Source: Pseudomonadota bacterium
Lineage (GTDB): Bacteria; Pseudomonadota; Gammaproteobacteria; Burkholderiales; SCOH01
Direction of reading: 5' to 3'
Length of the DNA stretch: 12,617 nt
NCBI GenBank assembly: GCA_030917985.1
Contig: JAUPTR010000127.1
Span: 1 to 12,617 of the forward strand
Within the stretch, counting starts at the first letter, position 1, and each line of letters opens with the position of its first letter. Both the position numbers and the translations under genes were made by a program. Positions 6,110-12,617 of the stretch are shown piece after piece. A model generated the notes under the pieces. That model had not been told where the DNA came from and did no database searches. It saw nothing but the letters and a program-made list of their open reading frames with translations.

Positions 6110-6176
6110 CCCCTATTGCCTTGCAGCTTGATGGCATGCGGCCCTTTTACAGAACGGCAGAAACATTTGCGCCAAC

Positions 6177-9100
6177 TTATGGCGCTTCCAGCATTCCGGG
6201 CTCGGGCAGGCGGTCGCTGCGTGCCACCGAGCCAAACCGCAGATACAGCGCCGGCACTACCATCATGTTGAGCAAGGTGGAGGACGCCAGGCCAAACAGG
6301 ATCACAATGGCCATTGGCGCCTGGATTTCGCTGCCCGGCTCGCCGGCGGCCAGCGCCAGCGGCACCAGTGCCAGTCCGGCAGCCAGTGCCGTCATCAGGA
6401 TCGGAATCAGGCGTTCAGTGGCGCCGCGCACAACGGCCTCGCGGGCGCTGGTTACCCCCTCGAACTCGACCAGATGGCGGATATGCGACACCATCATCAC
6501 GCCGTTGCGGGTGGCAATGCCAAACAAGGTGATGAAGCCGATTAGCGTCGCCACCGACAGCACACCATCAGCGACATACATGCCGACCACGCCGCCGATC
6601 AGCGCCAGCGGCAAGTTCAGCATCACCACCAGTGCATCCCGGGCCGAGCGGAAAGCGAGGTACAACAGCAGGAAAATGCCTGCGACCACGACGGCGCCAA
6701 GGAATGTCAGCATGCGGGTGGCTTCCCCGGCGCTTTCAAACTGGCCGCCGTATTCCAGGTGGTAACCGGACGGCAGGGTTACTGCACGACTGATGTTCTG
6801 CCGCATCTCGTTGACCACACTTTGCAGATCGCGGCCGGCCACATTCGCCATCACCACAATCTTGCGCTGCACGTTTTCCCGGGAAATCAGGTTCGGGCCA
6901 CGATCCTTGCGCACTTCCGCCAATGCTGACAGCGGCACCTGCGCACCGCTGGTAGTGGTGAGCAGGGTGCTTTGCAGCGCATCGAAGCTGGCTTTGACCC
7001 GTGGGTCGAAACGTACTACCAGATCGTAGCTGGCCTGGCCTTCCAGCACCTTGGACACATCCAGCCCGGCAAATGCGGTTTCGATCGCGTCTGACGCCTC
7101 GCGTACGGTCAGGCCGTATTGCGCAATCGCCTCACGTCGCAGCTTGATCAGCACAAACGGAATATCTGCCTGCTGCTCCAGCGCGACGTCCACCGCACCC
7201 GGCACCGATGTCACCTGGGTTTTTACCGCTTCGCCGATCTTGCGCAGCTCATACAGATCCGGGCCGAATATCTTGATGGCGATATTGGCGCGGGTGCCGG
7301 ACAACATATGGTCGATACGGTGGGAAATCGGCTGGCCGATGACGACGTTGACACCGGGCAGCGCGGCAAACTGTTGGCGTAGCATGGCCAGCAGTTCTTC
7401 CTTGCTGCGTTGCTTCATCACCAGCGATGCTTCGATTTCCGACGCGTGGATTTCCTGCGAGTGCGGATCGGCAGGGGTTCGGCCGGTGCGGCGCGCCGTT
7501 GATACCACTTCTGGCTGCGCCAGCATGATTTCCTCAACTCGCTGGCCTAGCCGGCTGGATTCGTCGAGTGTCGTACCTGGCAGGGTCACCACGTAGATAG
7601 TCAGGCTACCATCGTTGAAGTCAGGCAGAAACGCCTGCCCCGCCGTAGCCAAACCAATAACTGCCGCGACAAAGCCGGCCAGCGCAACCGCCGTTACCGA
7701 TTGCCAGCGTGCTACCCATGCGGTCAACGTGGCCTGATAACGCTGCTTCAGGGCTTGCAGCCAGCCAGGTTCGCGGTGGCTCTGTACACTTTTTGCACTG
7801 GGCAGGAACATCAACGCCAGTACCGGCGTTACGGTAATCGCTACCAGTAGCGATGCCGCCAGCGCGACCACATAGGCAAAGCCAAGTGGCACCAGCAGCC
7901 GGCCTTCTACGCCGGTGAGGAAAAAAATCGGCGTGAATACCAGCATGATGATCAAGGTAGCGAATACGATCGACCCCTGAATCTCGCGTGTGGCATGAAA
8001 CACCACGCTGGCAGCCGTCTGCCGTTGCTCTGCCGGCTGTTCGGCGTTCTGTTTGAGTCGCCTGACGATGTTTTCCACCACCACGATGGCATCGTCCACC
8101 AATGCCCCCAGTGCAATTGCCAGCCCACCCAGCGTCATGGTGTTGAGCGTGGCCCCCAGCGCATGCATCGCCAGAATGGCAGTCAGCAGCGACAGTGGCA
8201 ACGCCGTCAGCGTAATCAGCGTGGCGCGGCCGGAGAGCAGGAAGGCAAAAACAATCACCACCACCAGAATCGCGCCATCACGCAGCGCCGACATCAGGTT
8301 GTTGATCGAACGCTCGATAAAATCGGATTGGCGGAAAATTTTCGCCTCGATCTTCATCCCTTGCGGCAAGCCGGCCTGTAGCTGGGCAAAGGTGTCATCC
8401 AGCCGTTGCGTCAATTCCAGCGTATTGGCGCCCGGTTGTTTCTGGATGGCGAAAATCACCGCAGGTTTACCATTGTGTGATCCGGTGCCGCGTACCTCGG
8501 CGGTGCCGACGCCGGTTGTGCCCAGATCGCGCACCATCACCGGTTGACCGTTGCGGGTTGCCACCACTGTTTGGCCGATTTCGTCGGCATGCTGGATACG
8601 GCCGATGCCCTGGATCAGATACTCCTGGCCACCCTCCTTGTAAAAGCCGGCGGGTACGTTCTGGTTGGTTTCGCGCAGGCTGCGCAGCACCTGATCGACG
8701 GAGATGCCATAGGCAGCCAGCCGTTCCGGGTTGAGTGTGACCTGGAACTGTTTTTCGTTGCCGCCGATGGTCAACACTTCAGCTACACCGGGAACCGACA
8801 GAATTCGCCGCCGCAACGTCCAGTCCGCCATGCTTTTCAGATCGGCGCCGCTGTGGCGATCGGATATCAGGGCGATGAACATGATTTCGCCCATCACCGA
8901 TGCCGCCGGAGCGATCTGCGGCGGTGGCATGTCTGCTGGCAGTGTGGCACGCGCCAGCTGCAGTTTTTCTGCCACCACCTGACGCGCTTGCCGCACATCG
9001 GTAGACCAGTCGAACTCGACGGTAATCACCGCCAGGCCAACGCTGGAAATCGAGCGCACGCGCCGTACACCGGGCGAGCCGTTCAGCGCGGTTTCGATCG

Positions 9101-9302
9101 GAAAGGTCACCACATTTTCTACCTCGGCCGGCGACATGCCATGTGCTTCGGCCACCACCACCACTTGGGGTGCTGTCAGGTCGGGGAACACGTCCACCGG
9201 CATGCGGCTGGCCTGAAAGCCGCCCCAAAGCATAAGCAGCGCCGCTGTGGCCAGTACAAACAGGCGGCTCTTGAGCGCCCATTGAATGAATGATGCAATC
9301 AT
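6177..9302 (-). CDS. Heavy-metal efflux RND pump (CzcA/CusA-like inner-membrane permease)
   Basis: This 1041-residue proton-driven pump is the inner-membrane part of a tripartite system that expels metal ions from periplasm or cytoplasm. RND hallmarks are visible: TM1 near residues 13-30 then MPVDVFPDLTAPQV, two large periplasmic loops, and two sets of membrane helices (about 340-500 and 865-1020). HME-type features include QPISHRIDHMLSG (657-669), IAIKIFGPDL and GIATRNGVMMVS (928-939). TM4 reads ALGALVDDAIVVVEN (397-411): the first acidic residue of classical CzcA (DFGIIVDG) is Ala397, and a DD pair (403-404) replaces DG or DA, as in AcrB-type pumps. Glu410 is kept. The ATG at 9302 has GGAG about nine bases upstream and follows the fusion-protein stop by ten bases. 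The metal cannot be named. Confidence 0.93.
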   Translation of the reverse strand: MIASFIQWALKSRLFVLATAALLMLWGGFQASRMPVDVFPDLTAPQVVVVAEAHGMSPAEVENVVTFPIETALNGSPGVRRVRSISSVGLAVITVEFDWSTDVRQARQVVAEKLQLARATLPADMPPPQIAPAASVMGEIMFIALISDRHSGADLKSMADWTLRRRILSVPGVAEVLTIGGNEKQFQVTLNPERLAAYGISVDQVLRSLRETNQNVPAGFYKEGGQEYLIQGIGRIQHADEIGQTVVATRNGQPVMVRDLGTTGVGTAEVRGTGSHNGKPAVIFAIQKQPGANTLELTQRLDDTFAQLQAGLPQGMKIEAKIFRQSDFIERSINNLMSALRDGAILVVVIVFAFLLSGRATLITLTALPLSLLTAILAMHALGATLNTMTLGGLAIALGALVDDAIVVVENIVRRLKQNAEQPAEQRQTAASVVFHATREIQGSIVFATLIIMLVFTPIFFLTGVEGRLLVPLGFAYVVALAASLLVAITVTPVLALMFLPSAKSVQSHREPGWLQALKQRYQATLTAWVARWQSVTAVALAGFVAAVIGLATAGQAFLPDFNDGSLTIYVVTLPGTTLDESSRLGQRVEEIMLAQPEVVSTARRTGRTPADPHSQEIHASEIEASLVMKQRSKEELLAMLRQQFAALPGVNVVIGQPISHRIDHMLSGTRANIAIKIFGPDLYELRKIGEAVKTQVTSVPGAVDVALEQQADIPFVLIKLRREAIAQYGLTVREASDAIETAFAGLDVSKVLEGQASYDLVVRFDPRVKASFDALQSTLLTTTSGAQVPLSALAEVRKDRGPNLISRENVQRKIVVMANVAGRDLQSVVNEMRQNISRAVTLPSGYHLEYGGQFESAGEATRMLTFLGAVVVAGIFLLLYLAFRSARDALVVMLNLPLALIGGVVGMYVADGVLSVATLIGFITLFGIATRNGVMMVSHIRHLVEFEGVTSAREAVVRGATERLIPILMTALAAGLALVPLALAAGEPGSEIQAPMAIVILFGLASSTLLNMMVVPALYLRFGSVARSDRLPEPGMLEAP

Positions 9303-9312
9303 GCTGCGCTCC

Positions 9313-10899
9313 TCAGTGTGCGTGGCCGTGGCCGAGCGCTGCCGGCGCCGAAGCCGCCAGCCGGACTTGATAAGCGCCTTTGCTGACGACACGTTCCTGT
9401 GCCTGCAAGCCGCCACGAATCGCGATCCAATCGCCGTCACGAATGCCGGTTTCGACCACCCGGCGCACAAACGCTTCGCCATCCTGCTGCACATACACCA
9501 CCGACTGGCCGTTTTCATCAATCACGGCACTGGCCGGCACCACCAACCCCTGCAACTGCTTGCCGGTATACAGATACGCACGCAGGTTCATGCCTGCCCG
9601 CAGGCGCTGGCTGGCGTTGTCGACATCGAACATCGCGGCAGCGGTGCGGCTGTCCGGGTCCACCATGCCAGAGAAGGCTTCCAGCCGTGCATTCTTGCCG
9701 ATCTCAAACAGCAGTGGCGTGGTGTCGCCATCTTGCAGCAGGAACAGCCCGGTTGGCTGCACCACGCGGCCCAGCATGTTTTCCGGCACGTGGGCGTCGA
9801 TGCGCAAGCGAGACAGATCGGCGATGTGCAGCAGCAATTGACCTTCGTTAACTGCCGCACCCTGGGCAACATTTACCGCCAATACAACACCACTGACCGG
9901 TGCTTTTAACGGAATGCCGCTTGCGCCACCCTGCAGTGCCGCCTGTCGTTGCACTGCAGCCTGCCAATCAGCCTGCGCCAGGCGTTCGGCGTTACGCGCC
10001 TCGCGCACCCGCTTTTCAGGCACCGCTTCGGCAGCAAACAGTTTTTCCAGGCGGATGCGTTCGTCCCTGGCCTGATCCAGCTCGATACGACTGCGTTGCA
10101 GCGCCAGTTCCAGCGTGGCGACATCGGTGTCGCCACCCAGCTTCGGTGCCAGATAGCCGAGCAACTGGCCGGCCTGCACCCGCTCGCCAACCTGCGGCAA
10201 GCCTTTGGCCGAGGCACGGAACAGCCCGCCTGCCGGGGCCGAAATGTGCGCTTCTGCTTGCGGGCGCGGGCGCACGCTGGCGTTGACTGCCAGCGATTCA
10301 CGCAGGGTATGCGCCGTCACGCTGTGCAGCTGAAAATCCATATTCCACTGCAACTCCTTGGTGAATTTGATGCTGTTGTCAGCAGGCTCCTCTTGGGCGG
10401 CAGCCCTGGCGGATTTGGCATCGCTGAACACCTGCACCTCGCCGAGATCGTGGGTCGCGTTCAGGCCCGGCGCTGCCAGCACAAACACCATGTGCCGCTT
10501 GCCGGCATATTGCGGCTTGATGGTTGGCCGGAAAATGCCCGCTGTTTTGCTGACATTGGCAACGACCTGTTCATCCGGCTGACCGCCGCCGCTCAGGCGA
10601 ACCGTCAGCGTGCCGGCGTTGACTGCCTTGAAATCGGCCAGCCGGGTCAGGTGTGCTGCAAACGCGGCTTCTTCGCCACGTACCAGCGAGGGAAATTCGA
10701 CGAACAGCTCCGTGGCCGGGCTGAAATGGGTGACGGCCTGGCCGGGTAGCTCGTCGTGAGCGGCGTGCCCGGCATCGGCGTGATTGTCATGGGCACCGTG
10801 CTCGGCGTGATCATGGCCTTGTTCGTCTGCATCGTGTCTGGAACAGCCACTCAGCGCGGCCAGCAGGGCCGGAATCAGAATCAGATGGGTTTTATTCAT
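9313..10899 (-). CDS. Metal-efflux membrane fusion lipoprotein with histidine-rich N-terminus (CzcB-like)
   Basis: This 528-residue periplasmic adaptor joins the RND pump to the outer-membrane factor. A lipoprotein signal (MNKTHLIL to LSGC) puts the lipidated cysteine at 19. Residues 22-48 hold eight histidines among Asp, Glu and Ala, a likely metal-binding tether, and the C-terminus ends GHGHAH. Residues about 55-160 are an extra beta-rich domain (FAAHLTRLADFKAVNAG) found in some metal-type adaptors. Then come the barrel-sandwich halves (about 212-255 and 328-365, KAPVSGVV), an alpha-hairpin (about 260-325), a beta-barrel (about 366-445) and a membrane-proximal domain. The ATG at 10899 has AGGAG about nine bases upstream and overlaps the preceding gene's stop by eight bases, indicating coupled translation. 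Confidence 0.92.
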   Translation of the reverse strand: MNKTHLILIPALLAALSGCSRHDADEQGHDHAEHGAHDNHADAGHAAHDELPGQAVTHFSPATELFVEFPSLVRGEEAAFAAHLTRLADFKAVNAGTLTVRLSGGGQPDEQVVANVSKTAGIFRPTIKPQYAGKRHMVFVLAAPGLNATHDLGEVQVFSDAKSARAAAQEEPADNSIKFTKELQWNMDFQLHSVTAHTLRESLAVNASVRPRPQAEAHISAPAGGLFRASAKGLPQVGERVQAGQLLGYLAPKLGGDTDVATLELALQRSRIELDQARDERIRLEKLFAAEAVPEKRVREARNAERLAQADWQAAVQRQAALQGGASGIPLKAPVSGVVLAVNVAQGAAVNEGQLLLHIADLSRLRIDAHVPENMLGRVVQPTGLFLLQDGDTTPLLFEIGKNARLEAFSGMVDPDSRTAAAMFDVDNASQRLRAGMNLRAYLYTGKQLQGLVVPASAVIDENGQSVVYVQQDGEAFVRRVVETGIRDGDWIAIRGGLQAQERVVSKGAYQVRLAASAPAALGHGHAH

Positions 10900-12172
10900 A
10901 ACGTTTGGCTCCTGCCAGGGTATCCAGTTCGATGCGGGTGATGCGGGCCTGGTAGGCGTAGTCGAGTGCCGTGATAGCGGCGTCGAGTTCGCCGCGATAG
11001 GCATCGAGCAATTCCAGAATGCCGGACTCGCCGGCGCGATAGGCGATTTCGGCAATGCGCGACAATTGGCGTGCTGCCGGTGCCGATTGCTGCCGGTAGC
11101 TTTCGGCGGTAAGCAGCTGGTTTCGGGCTTGTTGCCACAGTGCCTGCAGTTCTGCCTGCTGGCGCTGCAGCTTCATTTCCCGCTCGGCGCGTGTGGCTGC
11201 AGCGCCAGCACTGGCGCGCTGCACGGCTGCCTGACCCTGGTCAAACAAGGGAATGGGAATCGAAACATTCAGCAACACACCGTTTTCGTTCTGACCTGCG
11301 CTGTCGGTACGTTTTCCGCCGATGCCGATGGTTAAATCGGGAATCCGTAACTTGCTGGCAGCTGCTTTTTCCCGGTCAAATGCCAAGGCGCTGGCTTCGA
11401 GTGCGCTGAAATCATCACGTTGCTGTTGCGATGCCAGCAATCCGGCCAGTGGCGGTAAATCTGCCGGCAATAGTTCGCCGCTTGCTTCTCCGGCTTGGGC
11501 CATGGGTTGGCCGATCAGGCTGGCAAGTGCCGCCTGGGCACGTTCAGCTTCGCCGGCAGCAAGCGCCTTGCGCGCTTGCGCATTTTGCAGCTCGCGCTCC
11601 AGCCGGCGCCGGTCAAAACCGGCAACTTCGCCGCCTTTTGCCAGTTTCGTGTCCACCCCATGGGCCGATTCCAGTCGTTGCAGCCAGGCGCCCTGAAGCT
11701 GTTCCATCCGTTTTCGATACAGGGCTGCCGCGTGCGCCTTGCGAACCTCGGCGGCAAGCTCTGCCCGCTGGGCAAATTGTGCCAGTCGTTTGGCTTCTGC
11801 CCTTTGCTCCGCTGCTGCTTTATATAGTGGTCTCTTGCCCGCCAGATCGACCGTTTGCTGGATTTCCAGCGTAAATTCCCTGGTCTGGCTTGCGCCGTTG
11901 CCGGTGTTTTCCTGGCCGATGCTGAGTGAGGGATTGGCGGGTGTGCCGGCTGCCAGCACCTCACTGTCGGCAATGCTGAGTTCGCTGCTTTCGATGGCCC
12001 GTAAAGAGGCGCGCTGCAGCGCGAATTCGATTGCCTGTTGTTCGGTCAGGCGTGTGGGTTCGGCCGTCGCCAGAGCGCTGGCAACAAGCAGCGCAAGCAA
12101 CGTGGGCCATTTCCCCGGTTTGCTGGCGATGCCCGCAGGCATGCGGCCGGCAACCGAATGGGTTGCTGTCAT
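10892..12172 (-). CDS. Outer-membrane efflux factor (CzcC/TolC family)
   Basis: This 426-residue protein is the outer-membrane channel of the metal pump. A signal peptide ends near residue 37 (LLALLVASALATA then EPT). LTEQQAIEFALQRA begins the first efflux-protein repeat; long alpha-helical stretches rich in Ala, Gln, Arg and Glu form the periplasmic tunnel; SIGQENTGNGASQTREFTLE and LTIGIGGKRTDS followed by LNVSIPIPLFDQG give the two outer-membrane strand regions; the C-terminus YRAGESGILELLDAYR is typical of CzcC-like proteins. Length is normal for CzcC. The ATG at 12172 has GGGAG about eight bases upstream; the next ATG at 12142 lacks a ribosome site, and longer in-frame extensions run into the operon leader. 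It overlaps the fusion-protein gene by eight bases. Confidence 0.92.
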   Translation of the reverse strand: MTATHSVAGRMPAGIASKPGKWPTLLALLVASALATAEPTRLTEQQAIEFALQRASLRAIESSELSIADSEVLAAGTPANPSLSIGQENTGNGASQTREFTLEIQQTVDLAGKRPLYKAAAEQRAEAKRLAQFAQRAELAAEVRKAHAAALYRKRMEQLQGAWLQRLESAHGVDTKLAKGGEVAGFDRRRLERELQNAQARKALAAGEAERAQAALASLIGQPMAQAGEASGELLPADLPPLAGLLASQQQRDDFSALEASALAFDREKAAASKLRIPDLTIGIGGKRTDSAGQNENGVLLNVSIPIPLFDQGQAAVQRASAGAAATRAEREMKLQRQQAELQALWQQARNQLLTAESYRQQSAPAARQLSRIAEIAYRAGESGILELLDAYRGELDAAITALDYAYQARITRIELDTLAGAKRYE

Positions 12173-12195
12173 GGTGTACTCCCAAATGTTCGGGT

Positions 12196-12240
12196 CAATA
12201 CCTCCCGACGTCAGCGTTAGCTGCCGGTATGGGGGTATTG
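12196..12240. promoter_or_regulatory. Large dyad in the leader of the outer-membrane factor gene
   Basis: CAATACCTCC (12196-12205) and GGGGGTATTG (12231-12240) are inverted repeats matching at nine of ten positions. A nested CAGC-GTTA-GCTG lies at 12212-12223 on almost the same centre. It could be an operator for a metal-responsive regulator or an mRNA hairpin 24 bases before the outer-membrane factor ATG, leaving its ribosome site GGGAG free. No known consensus is matched. Confidence 0.45.
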
Positions 12241-12287
12241 ATTTGCAGACGTGTGTAACGATGGCCAAGACCGGAGCAAGCGACCTT

Positions 12288-12310
12288 CATGCCAGGCCGG
12301 TGCATGCCAG
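12288..12310. repeat. Short direct repeat CATGCCAG, 15-base period
   Basis: CATGCCAG occurs at 12288-12295 and again at 12303-12310 in the 159-base gap between the histidine-rich gene and the outer-membrane factor gene. The period of 15 bases is not a whole number of helical turns. It may be chance. Confidence 0.3.
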
Positions 12311-12331
12311 CGTTACAGCGGGTTCTCGAAT

Positions 12332-12617
12332 TTAGAGATGGGATGCTTCACGCGGGGGACGGTAAAGCAGCTCGGGCTGGAAATGCAGCACCGAGTATTC
12401 AGGCTCGGGCGGGATGGACTTTGGCGGCGGCACAATATCCGGCATCAGAATGGCCGCAAACGATACCGCCATATGAGAAAACAGGTGTCCGGCCGAACTG
12501 TGCGGGTTGAGATGTTCGTGTTCTTCACTGTCGGCTGGATTTGCTTCGGCATGTGCGTGGGTGTGCTCATGCAGATGCCGGTGATCCGGCTTCTCGGCAG
12601 CGTGCGCCAATTGTGCA
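12332..12617 (-). CDS. Secreted histidine-rich protein, CzcI-like (N-terminus outside window)
   Basis: The open frame runs off the right edge, so only the last 94 residues are visible. They start AQLAHA-AEKP, which looks like the end of a signal peptide, and then hold a dense histidine stretch (HRHLHEHTHAHAE, EEHEHLNPH); 14 of the 94 residues are His. A short hydrophobic run, HMAVSFAAILMP, is followed by a proline-rich tail ending YRPPREASHL. No cysteine is visible. Small secreted histidine-rich proteins sit at the head of czcICBA operons, where CzcI is reported to modulate metal-resistance expression. Position, composition and the Arg-Pro-rich tail suggest a CzcI-like role, but this is inference. 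A TTG at 12610 could be read as a start but more likely lies inside the signal peptide. Confidence 0.72.
   Translation of the reverse strand, partial: AQLAHAAEKPDHRHLHEHTHAHAEANPADSEEHEHLNPHSSAGHLFSHMAVSFAAILMPDIVPPPKSIPPEPEYSVLHFQPELLYRPPREASHL

Noticed and set aside
8544..9293. A 249-codon open frame on the plus strand inside the RND gene
   Set aside because: It is antisense to conserved RND motifs and has a typical shadow composition rich in His, Cys and Arg.
12289..12510. A small plus-strand gene in the operon leader and histidine-rich gene
   Set aside because: It is antisense to the histidine-rich protein, has no clear ribosome site and no recognisable content.
1..12617. Mobile elements, CRISPR arrays, tRNA or rRNA genes, or a novel defence system
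   Set aside because: I read both strands for spaced repeats, tRNA-like folds, transposase or nuclease motifs and found none; the genes belong to known metabolic, regulatory and efflux families.

Overview
The window looks like the chromosome of a betaproteobacterium. Family resemblance and gene order suggest Neisseriales (Chromobacteriaceae-like), but that placement is inference. Base composition is moderately GC-rich and even, with no tRNA, rRNA, insertion sequence, phage gene or CRISPR array. All genes look intact; only the two at the window edges are cut.

Layout. (1) 1-1065, minus strand: a tight three-gene unit, transcribed as a single-domain rhodanese, then a small membrane-anchored DUF4124-like protein, then aroE (shikimate dehydrogenase, cut by the left edge). 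(2) 1066-1354: a divergent control region. It holds a candidate sigma-70 promoter for the rhodanese unit and, facing right, two NtrC-type operators plus a sigma-54 -24/-12 element for glnA. (3) 1355-6051, plus strand: a nitrogen-control block of glnA (type I glutamine synthetase), a strong terminator, a secreted DUF4124 protein, and ntrB-ntrC. The ntrBC pair appears to have its own sigma-54 promoter and a further NtrC-type site. (4) 6052-6176: a convergent intergenic stretch with a GC-rich hairpin. (5) 6177-12617, minus strand: a heavy-metal efflux operon of the czcICBA type. In transcription order it encodes a secreted histidine-rich protein (cut by the right edge), an outer-membrane factor, a histidine-rich lipoprotein membrane-fusion protein and an RND pump.

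How the parts work together. NtrB and NtrC sense nitrogen status through PII (known for the family). Phosphorylated NtrC would bind the sites upstream of glnA and upstream of ntrB and activate sigma-54 RNA polymerase at both, so the window appears to hold an almost complete, self-amplifying nitrogen regulon core. Glutamine synthetase keeps the tyrosine adenylylation site. The metal operon should build a tripartite pump spanning both membranes. Its histidine-rich periplasmic segments point to a soft or borderline metal (Zn, Co, Cd, Ni, or Cu/Ag), but the pump's TM4 motif is neither the classical CzcA nor the CusA form, so the substrate is unresolved.

Most of the region is ordinary core biology. 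The points most worth a second look are the separate sigma-54/NtrC control of ntrBC, the secreted DUF4124 protein lying between glnA and ntrB, the unusual TM4 motif of the pump, and a large dyad in the leader of the metal operon.
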